64,000 nucleotides of DNA from Clostridiales bacterium (GTDB lineage Bacteria > Bacillota > Clostridia > TANB77 > SIG350), in assembly GCA_015056545.1 (NCBI GenBank), contig SVGE01000007.1, positions 19,152-83,151 on the forward strand, given 5' to 3'. Position 1 is the stretch's first letter. Each line of letters opens with the position of its first letter. The notes beneath the pieces were generated by a model. It did no database searches. It was not told the origin of the DNA and saw only the letters and a program-made list of their open reading frames with translations. Both the position numbers and the translations under genes were made by a program. This document shows, piece by piece, positions 55,412 through 64,000 of the stretch.

Positions 55412-56167
55412 ATGGATTTATTTAGCTTAAAAGGTAAAGTTGCAGCTGTAACAGGGGCAAGTAGAGGATTAGGAAAAGAAATGGCTATTGGTTTAGCAGA
55501 GGCAGGAGCAGATATAGTAGGAATTAGTTATGGTTCAATGGAAGAAACAAAGATAGAAGTAGAAAAACTAGGAAGAAAGTTTTTAGAAATTAATGCAGAT
55601 TTATCTAAAGTAGAAAAAACAGATAATATATTAGAAGAAATATTAAAAGAATATGGGAAAATAGATATTCTAGTAAATAATGCAGGGACAATAAGAAGAG
55701 AAGATGCAATAGAATATACAGAGGAAGACTGGGATTATATATTAAACTTAAATTTAAAAACTGTATTTTTCTTATCTCAAAAGTTTGCTAAACAATTTAT
55801 AAAACAAGAAACAGGTGGAAAAATTATTAATATTGCATCAATGTTATCATTCCAAGGTGGAATAAGAGTGCCTGCATATACTGCTAGTAAAAGTGGAGTA
55901 ATGGGAATAACAAAAGCATTGGCAAATGAATGGGCAAAATATAATATAAATGTTAATGCAATTGCACCAGGATATATGGAAACAGATAATACAAAACAAA
56001 TAAGAGAAGATGAAAAAAGAAATGATGAGATATTATCAAGAATACCAGCAGGAAGATGGGGCCAGCCGCAAGACTTAGTAGGAAGTGCAATATTTTTATC
56101 TTCAAATGCATCTAATTATATAAATGGTCATACCCTTGCTGTAGATGGAGGATGGCTTGCTAGATAA
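55412..56167 (+). CDS. kduD: SDR family oxidoreductase, KduD-like
   Basis: This 251-residue short-chain dehydrogenase has TGASRGLGKEMAIGLAEAGA (NAD-binding), NNAGTIRREDAIEYTEEDW, the catalytic Ser and YTASKSG (Tyr-x3-Lys) and a closing DGGWLAR. The NNAGTIRR pattern is typical of 2-deoxy-D-gluconate 3-dehydrogenase / KduD. A KDG kinase gene lies convergent next door, which supports the assignment. AGGAGG precedes the ATG; it is last in the long operon. Confidence 0.85.
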   Translation: MDLFSLKGKVAAVTGASRGLGKEMAIGLAEAGADIVGISYGSMEETKIEVEKLGRKFLEINADLSKVEKTDNILEEILKEYGKIDILVNNAGTIRREDAIEYTEEDWDYILNLNLKTVFFLSQKFAKQFIKQETGGKIINIASMLSFQGGIRVPAYTASKSGVMGITKALANEWAKYNINVNAIAPGYMETDNTKQIREDEKRNDEILSRIPAGRWGQPQDLVGSAIFLSSNASNYINGHTLAVDGGWLAR

Positions 56168-56201
56168 AAAGGGAATTTAAAATAATAAAATATATAAAAC
56201 A

Positions 56202-56239
56202 AAAAAGTACACTTTATTTCATAATAAAATGTACTTTTT
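56202..56239. terminator. bidirectional terminator
   Basis: AAAAAGTACACTTTATT (56202-56218) pairs with AATAAAATGTACTTTTT (56223-56239) with one mismatch. It separates the convergent kduD-like and kdgK-like genes. Confidence 0.8.
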
Positions 56240-56244
56240 CTTTG

Positions 56245-57261
56245 TTATCTGTCCATTTCAGAAGTATGGCCACCATTATGTGCAGATATAATTGAATTAA
56301 TTTCAGATATATCACTACATAATATGTCACCTGGAATTGTGTTTTTTAGAACACTAAAAGCATTTCCATATTGGAGTGCTTTCATGCAATCAAAATCATG
56401 TGTAAGAAGTCCATATAATACACCGGCAATATATGCATCTCCGCTTCCTATACGGTCAATTACATCAATATTTTCATATGGTTTTTCTGTATAAAAAGCT
56501 TTGTTTGTTGAATCATAAATATATGATGTAAATGAGTGAACTTTTGGTGTAATAGCATCACGTTTAGTTGATGCAACAATTTTTATGTTGTATTCATCAG
56601 CAAAACTTTTTAAAATTTGTTCTACATTGCCTGTTTTACCAAATGTAAGTTTAGCCGTTTCTTGTGAACAAAAGAAAATATCTACATATGGTAAAATTTC
56701 AGTTATTGTTTTTCTTGCTTCATCTTCATTCCATAAATTAGCTCTGAAATTTACATCAAAGGAGATTAGTGTTTTTTTAGTTTTACTAAATTCCTTTATT
56801 ATCTCAATTGTATTTTCCCTTATTTCAGGTGCTAATGCTAAAGTTATACCAGTTGTATGAAATATTTTAGAAGCTGAATATATTTCAGGATTTATATCTT
56901 CTAATGTTAGTGAACAAAAAGATGAATGTTCTCTGTCATATATTACACAAGGCTTGCGAGGAGCAGCACCGCTTTCTGAATAGTAGAGACCAAGCCTAGC
57001 ATTTGATGAATTATCATAAATGAGAAGGTCATCACTAACACCAAATGAACGAATTGAATTTTTTACAAAAACACCTAATCGGTTATTTGGAATTTTAGTA
57101 ATAATAGCACTTCTTAAACCCATGTTAGATAATGCAGAAACAACATTAAGTTCTGCACCACCTATTTGTCTTTTTAATTCTTCACAACGAGATAGTCTTT
57201 CATTACCAGGAGGAGAAAGTCTACAAATAATTTCTCCTAATGATGTTACATCAAATTTCAT
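56245..57261 (-). CDS. kdgK: PfkB-family sugar kinase, 2-dehydro-3-deoxygluconokinase-like
   Basis: This 338-residue PfkB/ribokinase-fold kinase begins MKFDVTSLGEIICRLSPPG, with the substrate-lid GGAELNVVSALSNMG and the catalytic DRIGSGDAYIAGVLYGLL (GSGD). Its closest pattern is KdgK, which phosphorylates 2-keto-3-deoxygluconate. Convergent KduD-like dehydrogenase supports a uronate/KDG pathway, though kdgA and kduI are not in the window. I use ATG 57261, behind AAGGAGTG. Arg CGN codons are more frequent than in housekeeping genes. Confidence 0.82.
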   Translation of the reverse strand: MKFDVTSLGEIICRLSPPGNERLSRCEELKRQIGGAELNVVSALSNMGLRSAIITKIPNNRLGVFVKNSIRSFGVSDDLLIYDNSSNARLGLYYSESGAAPRKPCVIYDREHSSFCSLTLEDINPEIYSASKIFHTTGITLALAPEIRENTIEIIKEFSKTKKTLISFDVNFRANLWNEDEARKTITEILPYVDIFFCSQETAKLTFGKTGNVEQILKSFADEYNIKIVASTKRDAITPKVHSFTSYIYDSTNKAFYTEKPYENIDVIDRIGSGDAYIAGVLYGLLTHDFDCMKALQYGNAFSVLKNTIPGDILCSDISEINSIISAHNGGHTSEMDR

Positions 57262-57299
57262 AAAATCACTCCTTATATTATAAATATAAATAACGACAT

Positions 57300-57318
57300 A
57301 AACTTTATACAAAAGTTT
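57300..57318. promoter_or_regulatory. possible operator of the kdgK-like gene
   Basis: The 7-bp arms AAACTTT and AAAGTTT (57300-57306, 57312-57318) lie in the leader, downstream of the promoter and 40 bases before the start. A repressor site is plausible; the regulator is not known. Confidence 0.4.
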
Positions 57319-57345
57319 AATAAAATATAATTATTTGACTGATAC

Positions 57346-57374
57346 ATTATAGCATAGTAATAAATATAAATCAA
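57346..57374 (-). promoter_or_regulatory. promoter of the kdgK-like gene
   Basis: On the minus strand TTGATT (57374-57369), 17 bases, and TATAAT (57351-57346). Confidence 0.7.
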
Positions 57375-57411
57375 TTAAGTATAAAGTATTGGATAAAAAG
57401 TTCTACGGATA

Positions 57412-57440
57412 TTGACTATCAGACGTTTTAGTGATATATT
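57412..57440 (+). promoter_or_regulatory. promoter of the LMW phosphatase-rpiB-tagO-wecB operon
   Basis: TTGACT (57412-57417), 17 bases, TATATT (57435-57440), 25 bases upstream of the start codon. Confidence 0.75.
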
Positions 57441-57464
57441 TGTATAGGAAAAAGAGGTGATATT

Positions 57465-57932
57465 ATGAATAAAATTATGTTTGTATGTACAGGTAATATT
57501 TGTAGAAGTGCGATGGCTGAATATATGTTTAAAGATATTGTTAAAAATAAAAATGTGGCTAACAAATATCATATTTGTTCATCTGGAGTTTTTGCATATA
57601 ATGGACAAAAACCAACAGATGAAGCTATAACAGTAATGAATGAAAAAAACATAGATATGTCAGAACATAGGTCTACGAATATTAATAATTCTAATGTTTT
57701 AAGTATGAATTTAGTTTTATGTATGACATATATTCAAAAATTACAAATTATTCATAGATATCCAGAATTAGAAGGAAATGTTTATACTTTAAAAGAATAT
57801 GTTGTTTATGATAATGAAGATAATAAAGATATAAACATTGAAGATCCATGGGGATTAACTATTGAAACATACAGAGAATGTTTAAGTGAAATTGAGAAGT
57901 GTTTAAATAAATTGATAGATATTATTGATTAA
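57465..57932 (+). CDS. low-molecular-weight protein phosphatase (LMW-PTP family)
   Basis: This 155-residue LMW phosphatase has the catalytic CTGNICRSAMAEYMF (C-x5-R-S) at residues 8-14 and the general-acid Asp in EDPWG. Gram-positive relatives include the arginine phosphatase YwlE; the tyrosine versus arginine specificity is not decidable here. It heads a four-gene operon with rpiB, tagO-like and wecB, an order much like ywlE-rpiB in Bacilli/Clostridia. AAGAGGTGA precedes the ATG. Confidence 0.88.
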   Translation: MNKIMFVCTGNICRSAMAEYMFKDIVKNKNVANKYHICSSGVFAYNGQKPTDEAITVMNEKNIDMSEHRSTNINNSNVLSMNLVLCMTYIQKLQIIHRYPELEGNVYTLKEYVVYDNEDNKDINIEDPWGLTIETYRECLSEIEKCLNKLIDIID

Positions 57933-57942
57933 TGGAGGAGTT

Positions 57943-58398
57943 ATGAAAATAGCTATTGGATCAGACCATGCAGGTTATGAATTAAAAGAAAAAATTAAAC
58001 AATATTTAATTGAAAATAATATAGAAATAATCGATGTAGGAACAAATTCTACTGAAAGTGTAGATTATCCAGATTTTGCTTATGATGTAGCAAAAAATGT
58101 TATAGATGGAAATGTAGATAAAGGAATTTTAATTTGTACAACAGGAATTGGAATTGGAATTGCAGCAAATAAAGTAAAAGGAATAAGATGTGGTACATGT
58201 AATGATTTAGTATCTGCTGAAATGGCAAGAAAAGATAATGATATAAATGTTGTTGCAATTGGAAGTAGATTTGTAGATTATGAGTTAGCAGAAAAAATTG
58301 TAGATAAATTTATTAATACACAATTTTTAGGAAATGAAATTTCAGGAGAAAGGCATAAAAGAAGAGTAAATAAAATAACAGAAATTGAAAATATGTAA
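57943..58398 (+). CDS. rpiB: ribose-5-phosphate isomerase B
   Basis: This 151-residue RpiB interconverts ribose-5-P and ribulose-5-P. It has KIAIGSDHAGYELKEKI, the GILICTTGIGIGIAANKVKGIR active site (Cys in ICTTGIG), and the closing GERHKRRV. I use ATG 57943 behind GGAGGAG. It lies 10 bases after the LMW phosphatase and 14 before the tagO-like gene. Confidence 0.95.
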   Translation: MKIAIGSDHAGYELKEKIKQYLIENNIEIIDVGTNSTESVDYPDFAYDVAKNVIDGNVDKGILICTTGIGIGIAANKVKGIRCGTCNDLVSAEMARKDNDINVVAIGSRFVDYELAEKIVDKFINTQFLGNEISGERHKRRVNKITEIENM

Positions 58399-58412
58399 GA
58401 GGGTAGAAATAT

Positions 58413-59504
58413 ATGTGGATTGATTGTGTCATAGGTTTTGCAATAGCTTTTGTATGCACATTTGTTGCAACACCTTTTGTAAGAAAATTAGCAATAAAAA
58501 TAGGAGCAATGGATGTTCCAAAAGATGATAGGAGAATGCATACAAAACCTATTCCAAGAATGGGTGGATTAGCAATTTTTATAGGAATAATTATAGCAGT
58601 AATATTTAATGTTATTTCAGCAAGTATTGAAAAAACCGGAATATTTTTTGATGAAAAAATAGTTGCTTATTTAATAGGTGCAGTAATTATTGTTATAATG
58701 GGGATTATTGATGATAGAAAACCAATTAGAGCTATATATAAATTAATTATTCAAATTATAGCAGCAATAATCCCAATATTATATGGAATTAAGATTGGAT
58801 TTATAGCAAATCCATTTACACCAGAGGCATATATTACATTAGGATTTTTAGAAATACCAATAACAATTTTATGGATAGTTGGTATTACAAATGCAATTAA
58901 TTTTATAGATGGATTAGATGGATTAGCTGCAGGTATTTCTTGTATATCTAGTTTATCAATGTTATTTATATTTATGATAACAGGACAAAGTATGGAAGCA
59001 ATATTTTTAGCAGGAATACTAGTTGGAGCTACATTAGGATTTTTACCATTTAATTTTAATCCAGCAAAAATATTTATGGGAGATACAGGTTCAAACTTTT
59101 TAGGATATTCATTGGCAGTACTTTCAATAATGGGTATAGCAAAAACATATACAATATTATCTGTCATTGCTCCAATTATAATATTAGCAGTTCCAATATT
59201 TGATACAGGATTTGCAATTATTAGAAGAATATTAAAAGGACAATCACCAATGCAAGCAGATAAAGGACATTTACATCATAAACTAATTGCAGCAGGATTA
59301 TCTACAAGACAAGCAGTTTTTGTTCTTTATGCAATATGTGTGTTATTGGGAATGCTTGCAATTGTTTTATTAGAAACAAGTTTATGGAAAGTAATTGTCT
59401 TAGCAATAGCAATATTGTTATTTATGTATGCTGGTATAAAATACATGGGAGATAAAGAATTAAAATTATTAGAAGAAATAGATGATAAAAATAAGGGGGA
59501 GTAA
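58413..59504 (+). CDS. tagO: undecaprenyl-phosphate GlcNAc-1-phosphate transferase (TagO/WecA family)
   Basis: This 363-residue polytopic enzyme transfers GlcNAc-1-P (or GalNAc-1-P) to undecaprenyl phosphate, the first step of wall teichoic acid or other glycopolymers. It has about ten or eleven helices and the family motifs PKDDRRMHTKPIPRMGG, GIIDDRK (DDxx), NFIDGLDGLAAG, MGDTGSNFLGY and the basic DKGHLHHKL. It precedes wecB by 2 bases, so it is coupled, and it likely feeds the LCP ligase and LTA-like enzymes elsewhere in the window. Confidence 0.93.
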   Translation: MWIDCVIGFAIAFVCTFVATPFVRKLAIKIGAMDVPKDDRRMHTKPIPRMGGLAIFIGIIIAVIFNVISASIEKTGIFFDEKIVAYLIGAVIIVIMGIIDDRKPIRAIYKLIIQIIAAIIPILYGIKIGFIANPFTPEAYITLGFLEIPITILWIVGITNAINFIDGLDGLAAGISCISSLSMLFIFMITGQSMEAIFLAGILVGATLGFLPFNFNPAKIFMGDTGSNFLGYSLAVLSIMGIAKTYTILSVIAPIIILAVPIFDTGFAIIRRILKGQSPMQADKGHLHHKLIAAGLSTRQAVFVLYAICVLLGMLAIVLLETSLWKVIVLAIAILLFMYAGIKYMGDKELKLLEEIDDKNKGE

Positions 59505-59506
59505 AT

Positions 59507-60655
59507 ATGGCAATTAAAGTTATGTTAGTTTTTGGAACAAGACCAGAAGCAATAAAAATGGCACCATTAGTTAAAGAATTACAAAAAAGAGAGGAGATAG
59601 ATGTTAAAGTTTGTGTTACAGCACAACATAGAGAAATGCTTGACCAAGTTTTAGAAATATTTGATATTAAACCAGATTTTGATTTAAATATAATGACACA
59701 AAGACAGACTTTAGCAGGAATAACAACAAAAGCTCTAGATGGATTATATGAAGTAATTTCAAATGAAAAACCAGATATAGTTTTAGTACATGGTGATACT
59801 ACTACTACATTTGTAGCAAGTTTAGCAGCATTTTATAATCAAGTTAAAGTAGGACATGTTGAAGCAGGTCTTAGAACTTATGATAAATATTCACCATTCC
59901 CAGAAGAAATGAATAGAAAATTAACAACAGCAATTGCAGACATATATTTTGCACCAACATTAAATAATAAAAATAATTTATTAAAAGAAGCTATTGAAGA
60001 AGATAAAATATATATAACAGGAAATACAGCTGTTGATGCTATGGGATATACAGTTAATAAAGAATTTAAATTTGAAAATCCTGAATTAGCTAAAATAGAT
60101 TTTGAGAATAGAAGAATGATATTAGTAACAGCACATAGAAGAGAAAATTTAGGAGAACCTTTAGAAAACATTTGCAAAGCTATTAAACATTTAGTTGAAA
60201 ATAACCCAGATATAGGTGTTGTATATCCAGTTCACTTAAATCCAGCTGTGCAAAATACTGCAAGAAGTATTTTAGGTAATATGGAAAATGTACATTTAAT
60301 TGATCCATTAGATGCAATGACATTCCAAAATGTTATGGATAGATCATATATGGTAATGTCTGATTCAGGTGGTGTACAAGAAGAAGCTCCTTCTGTTGGA
60401 AAACCAGTTTTAGTACTAAGAACAGAAACAGAAAGACCAGAAGCAATTGAAACAGGTACATTAAAACTAGCTGGAACAGATACAGAAAATATTATTAAAT
60501 TGGCACAAGAATTATTAGATGATAGCGCTGAATATGAAAGAATGAGTCATGCTAAAAATCCATATGGTGATGGAAAAGCATCTGAAAGAATAGCTGATGC
60601 AATATTATATAGTTTTGGATTAAAAGATAATAAACCAGATGAATTTAAAATATAG
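59507..60655 (+). CDS. wecB: UDP-N-acetylglucosamine 2-epimerase (non-hydrolysing)
   Basis: This 382-residue enzyme interconverts UDP-GlcNAc and UDP-ManNAc. It has FGTRPEAIKMAPLV, the DTTTTFVASLAAFY loop, VGHVEAGLRTYDKYSPFPEEMNR, the GNTAVDA and the active-site DSGGVQEEAPSVGKPVLVLR. It provides ManNAc for wall teichoic linkage units or capsule, matching its tagO neighbour. GGGGGAG precedes the ATG, and a strong terminator follows. Confidence 0.95.
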   Translation: MAIKVMLVFGTRPEAIKMAPLVKELQKREEIDVKVCVTAQHREMLDQVLEIFDIKPDFDLNIMTQRQTLAGITTKALDGLYEVISNEKPDIVLVHGDTTTTFVASLAAFYNQVKVGHVEAGLRTYDKYSPFPEEMNRKLTTAIADIYFAPTLNNKNNLLKEAIEEDKIYITGNTAVDAMGYTVNKEFKFENPELAKIDFENRRMILVTAHRRENLGEPLENICKAIKHLVENNPDIGVVYPVHLNPAVQNTARSILGNMENVHLIDPLDAMTFQNVMDRSYMVMSDSGGVQEEAPSVGKPVLVLRTETERPEAIETGTLKLAGTDTENIIKLAQELLDDSAEYERMSHAKNPYGDGKASERIADAILYSFGLKDNKPDEFKI

Positions 60656-60668
60656 ATAAATAATACAA

Positions 60669-60705
60669 AAAAATACTAGTTCAAAAAAATGAACTAGTAT
60701 TTTTC
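60669..60705 (+). terminator. rho-independent terminator
   Basis: A perfect 15-bp stem AAAAATACTAGTTCA / TGAACTAGTATTTTT (60669-60683, 60690-60704). Confidence 0.85.
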
Positions 60706-60814
60706 TTGTTATGTTGACTTTGTTTATACCATCGTAACTTGAATTGTTTATTTTAATCACGATTTTGGGAATGTGTTGCTATTCTATGAAAAATTTAGAA
60801 ATATAACACATGCA

Positions 60815-60850
60815 CTAAGTAAAACCAGACAACAATAGCCGAAGTTTCAT
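60815..60850 (-). CDS. candidate 11-residue leader peptide
   Basis: On the minus strand a perfect AAAGGAGG (60865-60858) sits 7 bases before ATG 60850, which encodes MKLRLLLSGFT then TAG. It lies 50 bases behind a good promoter (60911-60939) and a palindrome at the likely transcription start. No larger ORF continues without in-frame stops, so it is either a leader/small peptide or the start of a decayed gene. The rest of the 60706-61038 gap shows no other gene. Confidence 0.4.
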   Translation of the reverse strand: MKLRLLLSGFT

Positions 60851-60889
60851 TACATTTCCTCCTTTAAAAAAGTTTTGTGGAGCTATTAT

Positions 60890-60904
60890 GTAGAAGAATT
60901 CTAC
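60890..60904. repeat. palindrome at the minus-strand transcription start
   Basis: GTAGAAGAATTCTAC (60890-60904) is a 6-bp-arm palindrome. It falls at or just after the predicted start of the minus-strand transcript, so it could be an operator or a 5' stabilising hairpin. Confidence 0.45.
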
Positions 60905-60910
60905 GTTAAG

Positions 60911-60952
60911 AATATATCATAAGATAGATTACATGTAAAGTATTTTGTCGAA
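60911..60952 (-). promoter_or_regulatory. minus-strand promoter with adjacent Spo0A box
   Basis: Minus strand TTTACA (60939-60934), 17 bases, TATATT (60916-60911). Immediately upstream, at 60944-60952, TTTGTCGAA is a perfect match to the Spo0A-binding consensus. This position suits activation of a sigma-A promoter. Confidence 0.5.
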
Positions 60953-61038
60953 ATTTGATATATATTTTTTAATTGTTTTTGGAAAATGTTTAATTTTTAT
61001 GATATAATCAATAAAGAGAAAAAGAAAGGAAGATAATC

Positions 61039-62967
61039 ATGGCATTTTTACCAATATGTAAACAAGATATGATTAATAGAAATTGGGATGAATTAGATTT
61101 TATCTTTATATCTGGAGAAGCATATGTTGACCATCCAAGTTTTGGACATGCAATAATTACTAGACTTCTTGAAGATAAAGGGTTTAGAGTTGGAATAATA
61201 TCTCTTCCACAAAAAAAGGAAGATTATTTAAAACTAGGAATACCTAAAATAGCATTTATAGTTTCTTCAGGTGTTATAGATTCAATGGTTAATAATTATA
61301 CAGTTGCTAAAAAGAAAAGAACAGAAGATGAATATGCACCAGGAGGGAAAGCTGGTTTAAGACCAGATAGAGCAGATATTGTATATTGTCAAAAAATTAG
61401 AGAATACTTTGGAGATATTCCTATTATTCTTGGTGGAATAGAAGCTTCTTTAAGAAGATTTGCTCATTATGATTATTTGGAAGATAAAGTTAGAAATTCA
61501 ATAATGATAGATACACAAGCAGATTTATTAATATATGGAATGGGGGAAAAACCATGGTGGGATATTTGCAAAATGCTAGATAGAGGTATCCCAATAACTA
61601 AAATACGTAATATTAATGGATGTATGTATGTAGACGAATATGATAATCTACCTAAAAATATTAAACAAGCAATAGATAATAATGAATTTAGTAATGAAAT
61701 TAAAATATTAGATAGTGCAGAAGAAGTAAAAAAAGATAAAATAAAATATGCTAAAACATTTAAAGTTCAATATGAAGAACAAGATTTTAAACAAGGAAGT
61801 ATTTTGGTACAAAAACATGGAGAGAAATATGTAGTTCAAAACATACCACAGCAGCCTCTTACTGAAAAAGAATTAGACAGTGTATATAAATATCCATATG
61901 AAAGAAAATATCATCCAATATATGAAAAAGATGGAGGAGTTCCAGCTATTAAAGAAGTTGAATTTAGCATAACAGCACAAAGAGGTTGTTTTGGAGCATG
62001 TAATTTTTGTGCAATAACTTTTCATCAAGGAAGGATTATACAACCTAGAAGTGATGAGTCAATTATTGAAGAGGCAGAATTGCTTGCAAGTAAGGATAAT
62101 TTTAAAGGATATATACATGATGTAGGAGGTCCTACAGCTAATTTTAGACATCCATCATGTGAGAAACAATTAAAATATGGTATGTGTAAAGGTAAAGAGT
62201 GTTTATATCCTAAACCATGTCCCAATTTGAATACTGATCATAATAGTTATTTAAATTTACTTAGAAAGGTAAGAAAGATTAAAGGAATTAAAAAAGTATT
62301 TATTAGATCTGGTATTAGATATGATTATTTAATGTTAGATAAAAATGATGATTTTTTTACAGAACTTTGCAAACATCATGTTAGTGGACAATTAAAGGTA
62401 GCTCCAGAACATATAGTTGATGAAGTATTAGATAAAATGGGTAAACCAGAGAGTAAAGTGTATTTGAAGTTTGTAGATAAATATTATGCAATTAATAAAA
62501 AGCTAGGGAAGGACCAGTTTTTAGTTCCATACTTAATATCTAGCCATCCAGGTTGTGATATTAAATCTGCAATAAAACTAACAGAATATCTAAAAGAAAT
62601 ACATTATATGCCAATGCAAGTACAAGACTTTTATCCTACACCTGGAACAATATCTACTTGTATGTTTTATACAGGTATTGATCCTAGAAATATGAAAAAG
62701 GTTTATGTACCAAAAGAAAATGAAGAAAAAAGAATGCAAAGAGCATTGCTTCAATATAGAAAAAAGGAAAATTATGATATAATAAAAAAAGCTTTAAGAA
62801 TAGCCAATAGAGAAGATTTGATAGGATTTAAACAAGAATGTATTGTAAAACCATCTAAAGAAGAAGCTATAAGTAAAAATAAAGAAAAAAATAATCAAAT
62901 AAAGCAAAATAAAAAAAGGAAGACTATTAGAAATGTGCATAGTAAAAAAAATAATGTTATCAAATAA
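61039..62967 (+). CDS. YgiQ family radical SAM protein
   Basis: This 642-residue UPF0313/YgiQ protein has an N-terminal domain ([19 protein letters not shown]) that may bind cobalamin-like cofactors, then a radical SAM core with [17 protein letters not shown] (CxxxCxxC) and [19 protein letters not shown]. Cysteines follow in [13 protein letters not shown]. The C-terminus is a basic Lys/Asn tail. The substrate is unknown. AAAGGAAG precedes the ATG; TATAAT lies at 61003-61008. Confidence 0.9.
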   Translation: MAFLPICKQDMINRNWDELDFIFISGEAYVDHPSFGHAIITRLLEDKGFRVGIISLPQKKEDYLKLGIPKIAFIVSSGVIDSMVNNYTVAKKKRTEDEYAPGGKAGLRPDRADIVYCQKIREYFGDIPIILGGIEASLRRFAHYDYLEDKVRNSIMIDTQADLLIYGMGEKPWWDICKMLDRGIPITKIRNINGCMYVDEYDNLPKNIKQAIDNNEFSNEIKILDSAEEVKKDKIKYAKTFKVQYEEQDFKQGSILVQKHGEKYVVQNIPQQPLTEKELDSVYKYPYERKYHPIYEKDGGVPAIKEVEFSITAQRGCFGACNFCAITFHQGRIIQPRSDESIIEEAELLASKDNFKGYIHDVGGPTANFRHPSCEKQLKYGMCKGKECLYPKPCPNLNTDHNSYLNLLRKVRKIKGIKKVFIRSGIRYDYLMLDKNDDFFTELCKHHVSGQLKVAPEHIVDEVLDKMGKPESKVYLKFVDKYYAINKKLGKDQFLVPYLISSHPGCDIKSAIKLTEYLKEIHYMPMQVQDFYPTPGTISTCMFYTGIDPRNMKKVYVPKENEEKRMQRALLQYRKKENYDIIKKALRIANREDLIGFKQECIVKPSKEEAISKNKEKNNQIKQNKKRKTIRNVHSKKNNVIK

Positions 62968-63017
62968 TAAATAAAAACGTTATATATAGTGAGAAAATCT
63001 ATTTAAAGAGGTAATAA

Positions 63018-63731
63018 ATGAAAAAATTAATTGTATTTTTAGTAAAGTTAATAATAATAGTTGTTATTATGTTAGGTATTATTTCTGCTCCTATTATATA
63101 TAGTGGATATGATATGTATAAAAAAGCACTTGAACAAATGCCTATAACAGAAAAAGTAGAAGAGATAAGAAGTAAAGAATATTACACTACAATAGATAAG
63201 CTTCCTAAAATGTATATTAATGCTGTTATTGCAGTTGAAGATCATAGATTTTATCAGCATGAAGGTATAGATATTATTGCTATTTGTAGAGCTATATATA
63301 ATGATATAAAAGCAAAAGAATTAAAAGAAGGTGGAAGCACAATAACTCAGCAATTGGCAAAAAATATATATTTTACTCAAGAGAGAACAGCTAAGCGAAA
63401 AATAGCTGAGATATTTATGGCTAATAAAATAGAACAACAATTGGATAAAGATACAATATTTGAATTATATGTAAATACTAGTTATTTTGGTGATGGATAT
63501 TATACAATTAAAGAAGCTTCTGAAGGGTATTTTAATAAACTTCCTATAGAATTAAATGATTATGAAGCGACTTTAATTGCAGGTATCCCTAATGCTCCAT
63601 CAGTTTATGCACCAACTAAAAATTTAGATTTAGCTCATCAAAGACAAAAGCAAGTATTAAATGCAATGCTAGAACATGGATATATTTCACAAGAAGAATA
63701 TGATGAGATAATAAATAAACAAACCAAATAA
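63018..63731 (+). CDS. monofunctional peptidoglycan glycosyltransferase (GT51)
   Basis: This 237-residue protein has one N-terminal anchor helix (about 8-28) and a GT51 transglycosylase domain. It has AVIAVEDHRFYQHEGID (catalytic Glu in EDH), GGSTITQQLAKNIYFT, KIAEIFMANKIEQQL and the closing LIAGIPNAPSVYAP. There is no transpeptidase domain, so it is mtgA/SgtB-like. It polymerises lipid II into glycan strands. AAGAGG precedes the ATG. It lies 50 bases after the YgiQ gene and ends with a terminator. Confidence 0.92.
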   Translation: MKKLIVFLVKLIIIVVIMLGIISAPIIYSGYDMYKKALEQMPITEKVEEIRSKEYYTTIDKLPKMYINAVIAVEDHRFYQHEGIDIIAICRAIYNDIKAKELKEGGSTITQQLAKNIYFTQERTAKRKIAEIFMANKIEQQLDKDTIFELYVNTSYFGDGYYTIKEASEGYFNKLPIELNDYEATLIAGIPNAPSVYAPTKNLDLAHQRQKQVLNAMLEHGYISQEEYDEIINKQTK

Positions 63732-63765
63732 AACCTTTCTAAAAAATAGAAAGGTTTTATTTTTG
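63728..63765. terminator. bidirectional terminator
   Basis: A perfect 14-bp stem ATAAAACCTTTCTA / TAGAAAGGTTTTAT (63728-63741, 63747-63760), followed by TTTTT. Confidence 0.85.
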
Positions 63766-63767
63766 GA

Positions 63768-64000
63768 TTATTCAACAATATAATCGATGAAATAATCTTT
63801 AGTTATTGTTTTTTTATCATTTGTTACAGTAACCTTTACAGTAATTTTCTCACCTTTTTTAGGAATATATCCCTTATATGCATCATATACTTGCCAAGTA
63901 TTAAATGTAAATAATTTAAGTTCTTTTGAGGTAGGGTCCATAATTATTTTTTCTAATGGTTCTGCTGAATAATCAATTGTAAAAGTTATACCATCTGAAG
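63768..64000 (-). CDS. C-terminal part of an exported beta-sandwich protein (partial)
   Basis: About 77 codons run off the right edge on the minus strand. The visible C-terminus has SDGITFTIDYSAEPLEKIIM, then GYIPKKGEKITVKVTVTNDKKTITKDYFIDYIVE, resembling an Ig-like or copper-amine-oxidase-associated surface domain. The family cannot be named from this fragment. Confidence 0.6.
   Translation of the reverse strand, partial: SDGITFTIDYSAEPLEKIIMDPTSKELKLFTFNTWQVYDAYKGYIPKKGEKITVKVTVTNDKKTITKDYFIDYIVE

Overview
The window is about 64 kb of very AT-rich, gene-dense DNA from a low-G+C Firmicute, most probably an uncultured, gut-type member of the Clostridia. The evidence is the oriC gene set (rpmH-rnpA-yidD-yidC-khpB facing away from dnaA-dnaN-gyrB), S-layer-homology proteins, a type IV-like secretion signal on large surface proteins, DUF4321 and DUF5711 neighbourhood proteins, near-exclusive AGA arginine codons, and many sigma-A type promoters and T-tailed hairpin terminators. 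The genetic code looks standard. No species can be named from sequence alone.

Layout. 1-2267: khpB (partial), yidC, yidD, rnpA and rpmH on the minus strand from a consensus promoter. 2503-6507: a VanW-domain protein, an LTA-synthase-like sulfatase and a GT-C glycosyltransferase, lying between rpmH and dnaA. 6636-11489: dnaA, oriC with DnaA boxes and nested palindromes, dnaN, gyrB (no recF or S4-domain gene between dnaN and gyrB). 11499-14184: a large pilin-signal surface protein and an SLH protein. 14561-17541: a MazG-like pyrophosphohydrolase and gyrA. 17560-23514: two different prolyl-tRNA synthetases, a CYTH-like protein, a Pit phosphate transporter with its DUF47 partner, and a tRNA-Pro(TGG).

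23508-27243: a decayed integrated element bounded by 17-bp direct repeats of the tRNA-Pro 3' end. It carries a DUF4352 protein, a membrane-anchored unknown protein, a frameshifted tyrosine-integrase remnant and an HD-GYP protein. 27302-30544: an accessory islet with a 29-residue-repeat protein behind a perfect consensus promoter and a beta-CASP metallo-hydrolase with a possible premature stop. 30769-38093: a CYTH protein, a thioesterase, a divergent HTH pair around a palindrome, then DUF5711-cvpA-LCP-rsfS-leuS. 38156-38348: six degenerate repeats with an almost exact 32-bp period, unexplained by any gene.

38760-43226: queA, tgt, an SLH protein and a cyclophilin. 43366-48521: a horizontally acquired-looking kinase, a membrane GT-like/DUF6273 fusion, a short ORF containing a G10 tract, and a second pilin-signal surface protein. 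48670-56167: a long operon with DUF4321, maf, a WG-repeat wall protein, a P-loop kinase, split TrkA-type subunits, a 39-aa membrane peptide, a TrkH-type channel, an OB-fold-like protein and a KduD-like dehydrogenase. 56245-64000: KdgK-like kinase, LMW phosphatase, rpiB, tagO/wecA, wecB, a YgiQ radical-SAM protein, a GT51 transglycosylase and a partial gene. Major themes are replication/translation housekeeping and cell-envelope glycopolymer assembly, interrupted by small accessory islets.
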